A stretch of 64,000 bases of DNA, from contig NZ_JACIDI010000017.1 of assembly GCF_014196225.1 (NCBI RefSeq), positions 1 through 64,000 on the forward strand, written 5' to 3'. The notes beneath the pieces were generated by a model. The model searched no databases. It saw only the letters and a program-made list of their open reading frames with translations, and was not told the origin of the DNA. This document shows positions 44,433 through 53,468 of this stretch, one piece after another. The translations under genes and the position numbers were made by a program. The DNA comes from Bacteroides pyogenes. Lineage in GTDB: Bacteria > Bacteroidota > Bacteroidia > Bacteroidales > Bacteroidaceae. The first letter of the stretch is position 1. Every line of letters starts with the position of its first letter.

Positions 44433-45197
44433 ATGATAAATAAAGAGGTCGATTTGTCTGTCTCGTGTTACGGGAAGGTGAAAGGATGTATGTACGATTT
44501 GGTGATATTGCCGTGGGGAGCTACGGAACCCCATAATTTGCATTTGCCTTATCTGACGGATTGTATTTTATCACACGATGTGGCGGTGGAAGCTGCTTTG
44601 TTGGCAAAACAGATGTATGGTATCCATTGCATGGTGATGCCGGCGGTGACTATGGGCTCTCAGAATCCGGGACAACGGGAGTTGCCGTTCTGTATTCATA
44701 CTCGCTACGAGACGCAGAAGGCGATACTGACGGATATCGTTGCGTCGCTTTACGCGCAGGGATTCCGCAAGCTGGTGATTGTCAACGGGCATGGAGGCAA
44801 TACGTTTAAAAGCATGATTCGGGATTTGTCTGTCGATTATCCCGATTTCCTGATTGCCTCGAGCGAATGGTTTACCGTACTGAAAGCCGGGGATTTCTTC
44901 GAGGATCCGGGCGATCATGCCGATGAATTGGAAACATCTGTGATGATGTATTATCATCCGGAGTTGGTGAACTTGCAGGAGGCGGGAAAGGGTGATTATA
45001 AGAAGTTTGCCATACAGTCGCTGAATGAGAAAGTAGCATGGATTCCGAGAAACTGGAGTAAGGTATCGGAAGATACCGGAATAGGTAATCCGTGTAAGGC
45101 TTCTGCTGCGAAAGGGGAGAGGTTTGCTAAAGCGATGGCGGAAAAGTATGCGAAGCTTTTCGAGGAATTGGTAAACCAAGAAATCTATCCTGAATAG
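44433..45197 (+). CDS. Creatininase family metal-dependent amidohydrolase
   Basis: A 254-residue cytoplasmic protein with the family's metal and active-site pattern: LPWGATEPHNLHLPYLTD near residues 27-45 (Glu and His ligands), VNGHGGNTFK at about 117-126, and the DHADELETSVMMYYHP block (His and Glu). Family members hydrolyse creatinine or formamide-type ring amides, and some act in riboflavin/F420 or mycofactocin pathways. No pathway partner is adjacent here, so the substrate is open. Single gene with its own promoter and a weak hairpin after it. Confidence 0.88.
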   Translation: MINKEVDLSVSCYGKVKGCMYDLVILPWGATEPHNLHLPYLTDCILSHDVAVEAALLAKQMYGIHCMVMPAVTMGSQNPGQRELPFCIHTRYETQKAILTDIVASLYAQGFRKLVIVNGHGGNTFKSMIRDLSVDYPDFLIASSEWFTVLKAGDFFEDPGDHADELETSVMMYYHPELVNLQEAGKGDYKKFAIQSLNEKVAWIPRNWSKVSEDTGIGNPCKASAAKGERFAKAMAEKYAKLFEELVNQEIYPE

Positions 45198-45584
45198 TTT
45201 TGATTTGTAGCCGGACTTCTCCGCCCATATAAAAAATGAGCCCTCGCTTACTTCCCAGTGAACGAGGACTTATTGCTTGGAACTGGCTGAAAAGTCTATT
45301 CCTTTTGGCAGTAACTTTTCTTGAAGAAGAAGTGTGCTTGTCTGCCAGCTCCTTTTAGTTAAGGTTTAGGTTTTTCAGGTCTGATTAAATGTTTCTATTG
45401 ATTAAATACATAATATATCAGAATATTGCATTCTCCTGCTTCTTCTTTTGAAAAAAATGAGTCTGATTCAATTGCAGCATTCTTTTTTGATTGTTTTTTA
45501 AAGTTATTGAGTTGCTTTTCTTTACTTTTTTATATCTTTGTTTCTGTCTTTGAGACATATTTATCACATAAATTTTTATATACT
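45198..45584. other. Spacer with weak hairpin and DUF805 promoter
   Basis: An imperfect hairpin near 45236-45272 (CCTCG with CGAGG, then TTATT) may end the creatininase transcript. TATCTTTG at 45533-45540, with TTG at 45512-45514, is a likely promoter for the DUF805 gene. Nothing else is recognised. Confidence 0.45.
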
Positions 45585-46103
45585 ATGTTTAAAGCTCCTT
45601 TTTCTTTGAATGGTCGCATCCGGAGAATCGAATATTTTCTTTCGGGCTTAATTGCCGCTTTGATTCTCTGGGCAGCCATACTCCTCGCAGCTCTTTTATG
45701 GATAATTCCCGCTTCGGATTCTAATCTCAGTTTAGGGATCGGGGCCACTTTGGGGAGTCTGCTTGCCTGTTCCGTCTGGGGCGCTATCATTTGGTTCTCT
45801 TTGGCGCAGGGCGTAAAGCGGTTGCATGATTTGGATAAATCCGGTTGGTTTATTCTATTATGTTTCATTCCTGTGGTCGGTTGGATATTTGCACTTTATA
45901 TGTTGTTTGCCGACGGTACGGTAGGCCCGAACAGATATGGCGATGATCCTAAAAACCGGATGCCGTATCACGTGCAACCTGCGCCGGTGAACGTAACGGT
46001 GAATATAGCAAAAGACGGAACAGTGAGGACAGAAACCCAATCGGTAACTCCCGATGCAACGCCCTCTTCCGGCGAAATACATACGGATGTTTCCCGCGAA
46101 TAA
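45585..46103 (+). CDS. DUF805 membrane protein
   Basis: A 172-residue inner-membrane protein. The start at ATG 45585 (MFKAPFSLNGRIRRIEYFLS) matches the family N-terminus, and the frame upstream is AT-rich leader. Four hydrophobic segments are visible, with the DUF805 hallmark GVKRLHDLDKSGWFILL between segments two and three. The C-terminal tail (about 130-172) is polar. DUF805 proteins are widespread and of unknown function. The gene stands alone. Confidence 0.85.
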   Translation: MFKAPFSLNGRIRRIEYFLSGLIAALILWAAILLAALLWIIPASDSNLSLGIGATLGSLLACSVWGAIIWFSLAQGVKRLHDLDKSGWFILLCFIPVVGWIFALYMLFADGTVGPNRYGDDPKNRMPYHVQPAPVNVTVNIAKDGTVRTETQSVTPDATPSSGEIHTDVSRE

Positions 46104-46324
46104 GCTTCAATGCTTCTGATGCTGTGCGGGTTGATGTCGGAAAGCTTGAAAACACAGAATGTGGTGAGGTTGAAATTCGGTAATGACGAAAAGAGCGTAC
46201 TAAGAAAGTTGTGTGGGGCATAGAAAAAGATGCGAAAGCATATCTCCCATAAAAGTACTGATTTTTTAGTGCCTTCTTAAATTGAGTTCGCAGGTAAAAT
46301 GAACGATTAAATATTTATATTATA

Positions 46325-46699
46325 ATGAAAAAAGTAATTTGCAGTGAAAAAGCTCCGGGAGCCATCGGCCCTTACAGTCAGGCGATAGAGGCTAACGGAA
46401 TGGTATTTGTGTCGGGGCAGTTGCCTATCGACCCCGTTACCGGAAACATGGCGGAGGGTGTGAAAGAGCAGTCGCGCCGGTCATTGGAGAATATGAAACA
46501 TATTCTGGAAGAGGCCGGTCTGACGATGGCGAATGTGGTGAAAACAACCGTATTCCTTGCAGACATGAGTCTCTTTGCCGAGATGAACAGTGTTTACAGC
46601 ACGTATTTCGACGGAGCTTTCCCGGCACGTTCGGCTTTTGCCGTGAAAGCCCTGCCTAAAAACGCGTTAGTCGAGATCGAGTGTATAGCGGTTCGCTAA
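46325..46699 (+). CDS. ridA: RidA family enamine/imine deaminase
   Basis: Hydrolyses reactive enamines and imines released by PLP enzymes, protecting other enzymes. The 124-residue protein, normal length, has GAIGPYSQAI, VSGQLPIDPVTG, and the active-site arginine of FPARSAFAVKALPKNALVEIE (Arg102). Trimers form in the cytoplasm. The 3' end overlaps the convergent folC gene by 33 bases. YggS, a PLP-homeostasis protein, is encoded in the same region (50845) but not in the same operon. Confidence 0.95.
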   Translation: MKKVICSEKAPGAIGPYSQAIEANGMVFVSGQLPIDPVTGNMAEGVKEQSRRSLENMKHILEEAGLTMANVVKTTVFLADMSLFAEMNSVYSTYFDGAFPARSAFAVKALPKNALVEIECIAVR

Positions 46700-48160
46700 C
46701 AAATCGGCTACAATGAAGGTACTGCCTCCCACAAAGATAAAATCTTCCGGGAGGCATTTTTCTTGGGCTGCCTTCACCGCTTCCGGCACATTCGGGTACG
46801 CTTCTCCTTTTAATCCGGCTTTTCGTGCCATTTCCATCAGGTCGTTCTCCGGCAAAGCCCTTTTGACGCCGGCTTTCGTGAAATAGTAGGTGGCATAGGG
46901 TGGAAGCAACGGAAGCACTCCGCTGATATCTTTGTCGTTTACCATGCCGAATACGATATGAAGCTCCTTTTGTTGCTTCCGGTGGATGTCGTCGAGCTGC
47001 TGTGCGATCCACTTGATTCCGTCTTCGTTATGTCCCGTATCGCATATCAGGTCGGGGTGCGAACGGAGTTTCTGCCAACGCCCCATGAGGCTTGTCATAT
47101 CGCATACATGAGCAAAGCCATTCAGGTAATCTTTTCTTCTCAGTTTATATCCGCGTTGCTCCAGAAGTTGCAGGGCGGTGAGAATCGTCAGGCAGTTTTC
47201 CGTCTGATAGTGTCCTCCCATTTCCATAAACAACCCGTGCGGGAATCTCGATGTGCGGATGGCCACTACGCTTTTCTGTTTTTCAAGTATCTCATCTATG
47301 GCCTTGAAGTATTCCATGGGAGGCAATCCGGCAAAGAACGCTTCGGTTTCACATGGGGCACGGTGCGTTCCTTTCAGGTCGGCAAACGGCGCGTTCTTTT
47401 CCAACGCTTCCCCCAATCGCTCCCTATACGCTTTCAGTTCCTCCCGTTGCATGGGGCGGGCAAAGTATTCGGCGTCTGTGTCTTTCGCCTCTTCGGCATA
47501 GAAGCAAGGAGCACTCATTTGCCGGGCCTTGTCGCTCAATACTTTTTTGACGTCTCCTTCCGCCCTGCCCACAACCACCGGAATGCCTTCTTTGATGATG
47601 CCGGCCTTCTCTTGCGCTATCTCGGGCAGCGTACCTCCCAAATACTGCATGTGGTCGTAGCCGATGTTGGTGATGACGCACAGGTCGGGACGGATGATGT
47701 TCGTACAGTCGAGCCGTCCTCCCATGCCTACTTCGATCACCGCCACATCTACTTCTTCGTCGGCGAAATAACGGAGCGCCATGGCGGTGGTCAGTTCGAA
47801 AAAGGAAGGGTGAAGCGGCTCGAAAAGGGCACGATGTTGCTCCACGAAACGGACTACGTATTCTTCGGAAACCATTTCTCCGTTTACCCGGATGCGCTCC
47901 CGGAAGTCGATCAAGTGGGGAGAAGTGAACAAACCGACCCGGTAGCCCGCCGATTGAAGCACTGCCGCAACGGTATGCGAGCATGAACCTTTTCCGTTTG
48001 TTCCCGCTATGTGGATGGTCTTGAATTGCCGGTGCGGATGGTTAAAGTATTCGTCCAGTTTATTCATCGTAGCCAATCCCGGTTTATATGCGGATGCGCC
48101 TATCTGCTGAAACATAGGTATGCTTTCATATAAGTATTTTAAAGTGTTCTGATAGTCCAT
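46667..48160 (-). CDS. folC: Bifunctional folylpolyglutamate synthase/dihydrofolate synthase
   Basis: Adds glutamate to dihydropteroate and to folates, with ATP. At 497 residues it is longer than the usual 420-450. It has the P-loop HIAGTNGKGSCSHTVA near 50, the FTSPHLIDFRERIRVNG block, VIEVGMGGRLDCTNII, and the C-terminal CDTGHNEDGIKWIAQQL ligase motif. Extra sequence at about 215-300 (DTDAEYFARPMQREELKAYR, MEYFKAIDEILEKQKS) lies between the usual Mur-ligase blocks and explains the length. Its 3' end lies inside the coding 3' end of ridA, so the two mRNAs are complementary there. Confidence 0.95.
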   Translation of the reverse strand: MDYQNTLKYLYESIPMFQQIGASAYKPGLATMNKLDEYFNHPHRQFKTIHIAGTNGKGSCSHTVAAVLQSAGYRVGLFTSPHLIDFRERIRVNGEMVSEEYVVRFVEQHRALFEPLHPSFFELTTAMALRYFADEEVDVAVIEVGMGGRLDCTNIIRPDLCVITNIGYDHMQYLGGTLPEIAQEKAGIIKEGIPVVVGRAEGDVKKVLSDKARQMSAPCFYAEEAKDTDAEYFARPMQREELKAYRERLGEALEKNAPFADLKGTHRAPCETEAFFAGLPPMEYFKAIDEILEKQKSVVAIRTSRFPHGLFMEMGGHYQTENCLTILTALQLLEQRGYKLRRKDYLNGFAHVCDMTSLMGRWQKLRSHPDLICDTGHNEDGIKWIAQQLDDIHRKQQKELHIVFGMVNDKDISGVLPLLPPYATYYFTKAGVKRALPENDLMEMARKAGLKGEAYPNVPEAVKAAQEKCLPEDFIFVGGSTFIVADLLANRYTLDLD

Positions 48161-48305
48161 GTTTTGTAATATTTAACTACCGGGAAATCTTTATTACCCG
48201 TTAATTTGTTTATCTTTAAAATTGTCAATCATACGGAATAATATGACCGTAGTTGATTGGTTAATTAATGGAATTGCAAATATCAACATTAAAATCTAAG
48301 AAATC

Positions 48306-49631
48306 ATGGGAACCAAGAAAAATTTTGTGCTCGACACGAATGTAATCCTTCATGACGCTAATTGTTTGAAGAACTTTCAGGAAAATGATATTTATCTGCC
48401 TATTGTCGTACTGGAAGAGTTGGACATGTTCAAGAAGGGGAATGAACAAATAAATTATAATGCCCGTGAATTTGTACGCGAAATAGATTTGCTCACCGGA
48501 GACGAACTTTTCACTAAAGGGGTAAGTCTGGGGCAAGGATTAGGCAATTTGTTTATTATCACAGGTGCTCCGGAAGCTCCGAATGTAGAGGAGTCGTTTC
48601 CGGCGAGGAAACCCGACCATTTGATTCTTGCCACAGCCGAATATCTTATGGCGAAGTATCCGAAAATGAAAACGATCTTGATAACCAAAGACGTGAATCT
48701 GCGTGTGAAAGCTCGTTCTATCGGTATTGTCAGCGAAGATTACATTACCGATAAGGTGATAAATGTAGACATCTTCGAAAAGTCGAATGAAATATTCGAT
48801 AGTGTAGACCCGGCACTGATAGATCGCATTTATTCCACCAAAGAGGGTATCGATATAAGTGAGTTCGATTTCAAAGAGTTGATTCATCCCAACGAATGCT
48901 TCGTCTTGAAGAGCGACCGCAACAGCGTGTTGGCGCGTTATAATCCCTTTACCCGTACCATCGGGAGGGTGACGAAAGGAAGAAATTATGGGATAGAGCC
49001 TCGTAATGCCGAGCAGAGTTTTGCTTTCGAGTTGCTCAACGATCCGGATGTGAAGCTGGTGGCATTGACAGGAAAAGCGGGGACGGGGAAAACGTTGCTG
49101 GCGTTGGCGGCGGCTCTCCACAACGTGAACGACTATAAGCAAGTGTTGCTGGCACGCCCGATTGTCGCTCTTTCCAACAAAGACATCGGGTTCCTTCCCG
49201 GAGACGCTCAAGAGAAGGTAGCTCCCTACATGCAGCCGTTGTTCGATAATCTGAATGTCATCAAACGCCAGTTTGCTTCTAATTCGCCCGAAGCGAAACG
49301 CTTGGAAGACATGCAGAAGAACGAGCAACTGGTGATCGAGGCTTTGGCTTTTATTCGCGGGCGCAGCCTGAGCGAGACTTACTGTATCGTGGACGAAGCG
49401 CAGAATTTGACTCCGAATGAGATAAAAACCATCATAACACGTGCCGGCGAAGGAACCAAGATGGTATTCACCGGTGATATCCAGCAGATCGACCAACCCT
49501 ATCTGGACAGCCAGTCGAACGGACTGGTGTACATGATCGACCGGATGAAAGACCAGCATATTTTTGCTCACGTGAATCTGGTAAAAGGAGAACGCAGTGA
49601 ATTGAGCGAATTGGCAAGCAATCTTCTGTAA
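48306..49631 (+). CDS. PIN-domain plus PhoH-type ATPase
   Basis: A 441-residue cytoplasmic protein. The N-terminal PIN domain (about 1-140) has FVLDTNVILHD with Asp10, and the EELDMFKKG acidic block. The PhoH ATPase domain (about 225-441) has Walker A GKAGTGKTLLALAAAL and Walker B TYCIVDEAQNLTPNEI, followed by TGDIQQIDQPYLDSQSNGL. PhoH2-type proteins couple RNA unwinding to PIN endonuclease cleavage; this PIN-PhoH order is standard. It is a single gene with a strong bidirectional terminator. Confidence 0.93.
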   Translation: MGTKKNFVLDTNVILHDANCLKNFQENDIYLPIVVLEELDMFKKGNEQINYNAREFVREIDLLTGDELFTKGVSLGQGLGNLFIITGAPEAPNVEESFPARKPDHLILATAEYLMAKYPKMKTILITKDVNLRVKARSIGIVSEDYITDKVINVDIFEKSNEIFDSVDPALIDRIYSTKEGIDISEFDFKELIHPNECFVLKSDRNSVLARYNPFTRTIGRVTKGRNYGIEPRNAEQSFAFELLNDPDVKLVALTGKAGTGKTLLALAAALHNVNDYKQVLLARPIVALSNKDIGFLPGDAQEKVAPYMQPLFDNLNVIKRQFASNSPEAKRLEDMQKNEQLVIEALAFIRGRSLSETYCIVDEAQNLTPNEIKTIITRAGEGTKMVFTGDIQQIDQPYLDSQSNGLVYMIDRMKDQHIFAHVNLVKGERSELSELASNLL

Positions 49632-49676
49632 TTCCGCATCTTGTTTGCCGGAACCACAGATAGCGGGCATTTATAT

Positions 49677-49740
49677 TTGAAGCCGAATGATGTGTGAGAC
49701 GAACCGGAAAGGTTCTGTAACATACATCATTCGGCTTCAA
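49677..49740. terminator. Bidirectional terminator hairpin
   Basis: TTGAAGCCGAATGATGTGTG (49677-49696) pairs with the sequence at 49721-49740 with a single G-T wobble. An inner hairpin around GAACCGGAAAGGTTC lies in the loop. It sits between the ends of the convergent phoH and DHOD-like genes. The plus-strand tail runs into one or two units of the GCCCGCCG repeat, with a T-run at about 49751-49758. Confidence 0.7.
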
Positions 49741-49775
49741 AGCCCGCCGTCTTTTTTTCAAAGCCGCAGCAGAGC
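49738..49775. repeat. Two-unit copy of the 21-bp GCCCGCCG repeat
   Basis: CAAAGCCCGCCGTCTTTTTT at 49738 onward, and a second start AAAGCCGCAGC 21 bases later. It is the same unit as in the 24640-24900 array and the reverse complement of the 9130-9257 array. Confidence 0.6.
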
Positions 49776-49777
49776 GA

Positions 49778-50755
49778 TTATTCTTTCTTTCCGAAGTATC
49801 TCAGGAATTGTGTACGCTCGAACATATTGATGCCCTGAATATCCGCGGCATTCAGCTTTCCTTTGAATTGCCCGATGCTGCTGAACCCTTTGCTCTCCAT
49901 CCATGAGCCGAGGAAAGCGGTGGCCTCTCCGATAAAAGCGTTCGTCTTCAGGTAGACGGCGCTGCAAACTTCCACGGCAGATGCTCCTGCAAGGATGGCT
50001 TTCACAACGGCTTCGGGAGTGGACACGCCTCCGGAGGCGGCATAGTCTATTTGGTCTACCGACGCAGAGGCTATCCCTATCCAGCGAAGCGGAGTGGAGA
50101 GGTCGGAAGGGTTGCTGAACACTTCGCCCGAGACGTGCTCCATTTTCTCGATATCGATGTCGGGCCGGTAAAAGCGGTTGAACAACACTACCGCAGCCGC
50201 CCCGTTCGCATACAGTTGGTCGATCAATGCCACGGGATTGGTGAGGTTGTCGCCCAGCTTCATGATTACGGGTATACCGACCGTTTTCCTGATGTGCCGC
50301 AAGATGTCGATGTGACGTTGTTCGAATGAACCGTAAGTGTACTGTACATCTGATTGAAGGGCCAGAATATTAATCTCCAGTGCGTCGGCTCCGGCTTCTT
50401 CTATCTGTTTGGCGAAGTCGATCCACTCCGAGTCTGTATAGCAGTTGATGCTCGCAATGATAGGAATGTTGCAGACCTTCTTGCTTTCTTTGATTAAAGT
50501 AAGATATTCCGACAGCTTATGTTCGCGGATATACTCCTCCAGGTAATCGCTGCCTTCGGGGTAGTAAACGGGATCTTTCAACTGTTCGGCTTCCATCGTG
50601 ATCTGCTCTTCGAACAATGATTTCAATACAATCGCTCCGGCTCCGGCGTCTGCCAGCCTTTTATTCTTGCCGGCGTTGTTGGTCAGTCCCGAGCTGCTGA
50701 TGATAATAGGGTTTCTAAGCGAAAGCCCTGCAAAAGTCGTTTTTAAATCGGTCAT
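49778..50755 (-). CDS. Dihydroorotate dehydrogenase-like protein
   Basis: A 325-residue FMN barrel protein resembling class 1 DHODs (LRNPIIISSSGLTNNAGKNKRLADAGAG, IPIIASINCYTDSEW, IPVIMKLGDNLTNPVALI, ILAGASAVEVCSAVYLK). Bacteroides commonly carries such a PyrD-like paralogue besides true PyrD. The usual catalytic cysteine/serine loop is not clearly recognised, so activity is unsure. Start at ATG 50755 (MTDLKTTFAGL); a further upstream frame overlaps the spacer. Third gene of the DUF4494-YggS-DHOD-like run. Confidence 0.8.
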   Translation of the reverse strand: MTDLKTTFAGLSLRNPIIISSSGLTNNAGKNKRLADAGAGAIVLKSLFEEQITMEAEQLKDPVYYPEGSDYLEEYIREHKLSEYLTLIKESKKVCNIPIIASINCYTDSEWIDFAKQIEEAGADALEINILALQSDVQYTYGSFEQRHIDILRHIRKTVGIPVIMKLGDNLTNPVALIDQLYANGAAAVVLFNRFYRPDIDIEKMEHVSGEVFSNPSDLSTPLRWIGIASASVDQIDYAASGGVSTPEAVVKAILAGASAVEVCSAVYLKTNAFIGEATAFLGSWMESKGFSSIGQFKGKLNAADIQGINMFERTQFLRYFGKKE

Positions 50756-50844
50756 GGTAAATAATGCTTTATTAGCTGATTGCCCCGTATGCGGATGCTT
50801 CTGCGGAACATGATGATGGCAAGACACATGGGCAAACAGGTTGA

Positions 50845-51516
50845 TTACTTGTATTCTCTTTCTCCGAAGATATTGCTTCCCACTCGTATCAATGTGCTTC
50901 CTGCGGCTATGGCTTCGTGGTAGTCGTGAGACATGCCCATCGATAGCTCGCGGAAATCTGTCGAGCCGGCAAACCAGGCCGCCTTTATTTCCTGAAAAAG
51001 ACTATTTAGAAAACAAAATTCGGCTTTTATTTGTTCGACGTCGTCGGTATTGCTTGCCATTCCCATCAGGCCGCAGATGCGCACGTGCGACAACTCTTTC
51101 CATTGAGCCCGGTTCAGCATGTTTCTGCATTCCTCCGGAGTGAAACCGAACTTGGTATCTTCCCGCGCAATATGGATTTGCAACAGGCAGTTGACTTTGC
51201 GCCCCGCTTTGGCGGCTTGCTTGTTTACTTCTTCCAACAGCCTGTAAGAGTCTATTCCGTGAATCATCGCCACATAGGGTATCATGTATTTGATTTTGTT
51301 GGTTTGCAGGTGCCCGATGAAGTGCCATTCAATGTCTTTCGGCAGACTTTCGTATTTAGCTGTCATTTCTTGCGCTTTGCTTTCTCCAAAAATACGCTGT
51401 CCCGCTGCGTAGGCTTCCTCTATCGCTTCGTTGGGATGGAACTTTGAAACGGCAACCAGTCGGACTCCTTGCGGAAGTCCGGCTGTCACTTGCTTTAAGT
51501 TGTCGGCAATACTCAT
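50845..51516 (-). CDS. yggS: YggS family PLP homeostasis protein
   Basis: A 223-residue single-domain alanine-racemase-like barrel protein that binds pyridoxal phosphate and buffers its supply. The PLP lysine is in VAVSKFHPNEAIEEAY, and RIFGESKAQEMTAKYESLP, IEWHFIGHLQTNKIKY, VNCLLQIHIAREDTKFG and LSMGMSHDYHEAI follow in family order. It has no decarboxylase domain. Six bases separate it from the DUF4494 stop codon, so the two genes are co-transcribed. Confidence 0.95.
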   Translation of the reverse strand: MSIADNLKQVTAGLPQGVRLVAVSKFHPNEAIEEAYAAGQRIFGESKAQEMTAKYESLPKDIEWHFIGHLQTNKIKYMIPYVAMIHGIDSYRLLEEVNKQAAKAGRKVNCLLQIHIAREDTKFGFTPEECRNMLNRAQWKELSHVRICGLMGMASNTDDVEQIKAEFCFLNSLFQEIKAAWFAGSTDFRELSMGMSHDYHEAIAAGSTLIRVGSNIFGEREYK

Positions 51517-51522
51517 GGCCGG

Positions 51523-52002
51523 TTATGCTTTATTCGGATCGAACTCCGGTTTGTCATTCGGCTCTGCGCTGTAAGGATACACGTCCATGATGGGAGTTTC
51601 CGCCACCGCACCGATTTGATAGTCGGCCATAGTGCCTTTCATGCCTTCGTCGAGCTTTTTCACCGCGTCGCGCAAGTCTGCCGCCTGCACCAAGACCTGC
51701 GTGGAAGTCTTTTTCTCCGCTCCGCTCTTTTCATCGAGTGTGATAAAGATGAGCTTGCATTTGAACCATCGGTCTGCACTCTCTTCATCGCTGGCGAAGA
51801 GTTCGCTGTAGTTGGCGCGTTTTATGTCCGAAACGGTAAATTCGCCGGTAATAAACGGTGTTATTTCTTCAATGATGCGTGCCTCCGCCTCTGTAAAGCT
51901 GAGCGCATCCACCAGATAGGGTTCCGTTACTTTCTTCTGCATTCCGTTTTCCATCACCTTTTCATAACGGATTTTGCACTCGAACCAAGTATGCATTGCC
52001 AT
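51523..52002 (-). CDS. DUF4494 domain protein
   Basis: A 159-residue soluble protein. Start at ATG 52002 (MAMHTWFECKIRYEK), with the frame upstream outside the conserved part. Visible blocks are WFECKIRYEKVMENG, KKVTEPYLVDALSFTEAEARI, DRWFKCKLIFITLDEKSGAEK and AVAETPIMDVYPY. This is the DUF4494 pattern, a Bacteroidota family with no assigned function. First gene of the operon with yggS. A CAAAGATA (TATCTTTG) box at 52050-52057 is its probable -7 element. Confidence 0.85.
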   Translation of the reverse strand: MAMHTWFECKIRYEKVMENGMQKKVTEPYLVDALSFTEAEARIIEEITPFITGEFTVSDIKRANYSELFASDEESADRWFKCKLIFITLDEKSGAEKKTSTQVLVQAADLRDAVKKLDEGMKGTMADYQIGAVAETPIMDVYPYSAEPNDKPEFDPNKA

Positions 52003-52049
52003 AATTTTTTCTTCTTTATTCGTTTTTTTTGAATGTTGTAATTTGTCTA

Positions 52050-52057
52050 CAAAGATA
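52050..52057 (-). promoter_or_regulatory. Probable -7 box of the DUF4494-yggS operon
   Basis: TATCTTTG on the minus strand, 48 bases before the DUF4494 start. Confidence 0.45.
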
Positions 52058-52207
52058 AACAAAATACCGATGTATGTACCGAAAGCTTTTTCAAAAAACG
52101 CTAAATCTTTCTTTTCCTCCGGCCGGCGGGGAGAAGATTTTTCGATGAACATATTCGCCGATTCGGTTGTTTCGTATATAAAGCATTTTTAAAATAATAA
52201 CTAAATT

Positions 52208-52708
52208 ATGGCAACAACGAATTTTAAAGGACAACCGGTGAAACTGATCGGTGAATTCATACAAGTAGGTAAGATAGCTCCGAATTTCGAATTGGTAAAG
52301 ACAGACCTTTCTTCTTTCTCATTGAAAGAACTGAGTGGCAAGAATGTGGTTTTGAATATTTTCCCCAGTCTGGATACCGGGGTTTGCGCCGCGTCTGTGC
52401 GTAGATTCAACAAAGAGGCGGCAGGATTGAAAGACACGGTGGTACTGGCTATTTCGAAAGACCTGCCTTTTGCGGCAGCCCGCTTCTGCTCGGCAGAAGG
52501 CATTGATAATGTTATTTCTTTGTCCGATTTTCGTTTCTCTGATTTTGACGAATGCTACGGGGTACGCATGGCAGACGGTCCGCTGGCAGGGTTGCTGGCT
52601 CGTGCCATTGTGGTAATCGGCAAAGACGGGAAGGTGGCTTATACGGAATTGGTGCCTGAAATCACTCAGGAGCCGGATTACGATAAAGCCTTGGCAGCCC
52701 TTAAGTAA
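52208..52708 (+). CDS. tpx: Thiol peroxidase (Tpx-type peroxiredoxin)
   Basis: Reduces peroxides through thioredoxin. The 166-residue protein has the peroxidatic cysteine at 60 in SLDTGVCAASVRRFN and the resolving cysteine at 94 in ARFCSAEG, as in atypical 2-Cys Tpx. The C-terminal RAIVVIGKDGKVAYTELVPEI is also typical. It stands alone between divergent DUF4494 and convergent dedA, with a strong terminator. No TAnnTTTG box is clear upstream, so it may be under OxyR control. Confidence 0.96.
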   Translation: MATTNFKGQPVKLIGEFIQVGKIAPNFELVKTDLSSFSLKELSGKNVVLNIFPSLDTGVCAASVRRFNKEAAGLKDTVVLAISKDLPFAAARFCSAEGIDNVISLSDFRFSDFDECYGVRMADGPLAGLLARAIVVIGKDGKVAYTELVPEITQEPDYDKALAALK

Positions 52709-52725
52709 GGTGACGAAGGATAAAC

Positions 52726-52778
52726 AAAAAGCGGAAATGCACGATAGTCTTTTCTATCTGCATTTCCGCTTTTTATAT
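52726..52778. terminator. Bidirectional terminator between tpx and dedA
   Basis: AAAAAGCGGAAATGCA (52726-52741) pairs perfectly with TGCATTTCCGCTTTTT (52759-52774), flanked by T-runs on both strands. Confidence 0.85.
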
Positions 52779-52796
52779 TTCGCCATCATACTCGGC

Positions 52797-53432
52797 TTAT
52801 GCGGGCTTTTTCATGCCTTTATATACCAGAAAAGACACAATCAGTATGCCTGCCCCGATAAAGAGATAACCTATTTCGTGGCTGTATTCGGTTACTTTCG
52901 TCAACAATTCTTCTTCGCTTTTGACAACGGCCGACAGGCTGTATCCGATGGCTGCGAGAATGCAGTTCCAGATTCCCGCTCCTAAGGTGGTATAGAGCAA
53001 AAAAGTGGAAAGTTTCATTTTGGCCAGTCCCGCCGGAATGGAAATCAATTGGCGTACGGCAGGAATCAGACGCCCGATGAAAGTGGACAGAGCGCCGTGC
53101 CTGTCGAAATAGTTTTCGGCACGTTGAACTTTGGCTTCATCTATGAGGCATATGTGTCCGATCCTGCTGTTGGCGAACTTATAGACAATGGGGCGTCCCA
53201 GCCATTTGGCCAGATAATAATTGATTACTGCTCCGATATCGGCTCCCAACGTTGCGAACACAACCACCAGAAACACATTAAGTTCGTCGTTTACGGCAGC
53301 TTTATATGCTGCGGGCGGAACCACAACCTCCGAAGGGAAGGGGATAAACGAACTCTCTATTGCCATCAGCAGGCTGATTGTCCAATAATTAAGATGCTCC
53401 AGACACCATTGGATAAAGGCTACCGATTCCAT
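52797..53432 (-). CDS. DedA family membrane protein
   Basis: A 211-residue inner-membrane protein with the DedA/SNARE-associated pattern. It has an N-terminal ESSFIPFPSEVVVPPA motif, GADIGAVINYYLAKWLG and the central FDRHGALSTFIGRLIPAVRQLISIPAGLAKM signature. A TLGAGIWNCILAAIGYSL segment and a C-terminal span follow. Members are implicated in lipid transport and membrane homeostasis. It converges on tpx. The TPR gene ends upstream at 53469. Confidence 0.92.
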   Translation of the reverse strand: MESVAFIQWCLEHLNYWTISLLMAIESSFIPFPSEVVVPPAAYKAAVNDELNVFLVVVFATLGADIGAVINYYLAKWLGRPIVYKFANSRIGHICLIDEAKVQRAENYFDRHGALSTFIGRLIPAVRQLISIPAGLAKMKLSTFLLYTTLGAGIWNCILAAIGYSLSAVVKSEEELLTKVTEYSHEIGYLFIGAGILIVSFLVYKGMKKPA

Positions 53433-53468
53433 ATGTAATATCTATTTCTGATTTGGGTTGTTATTTGA

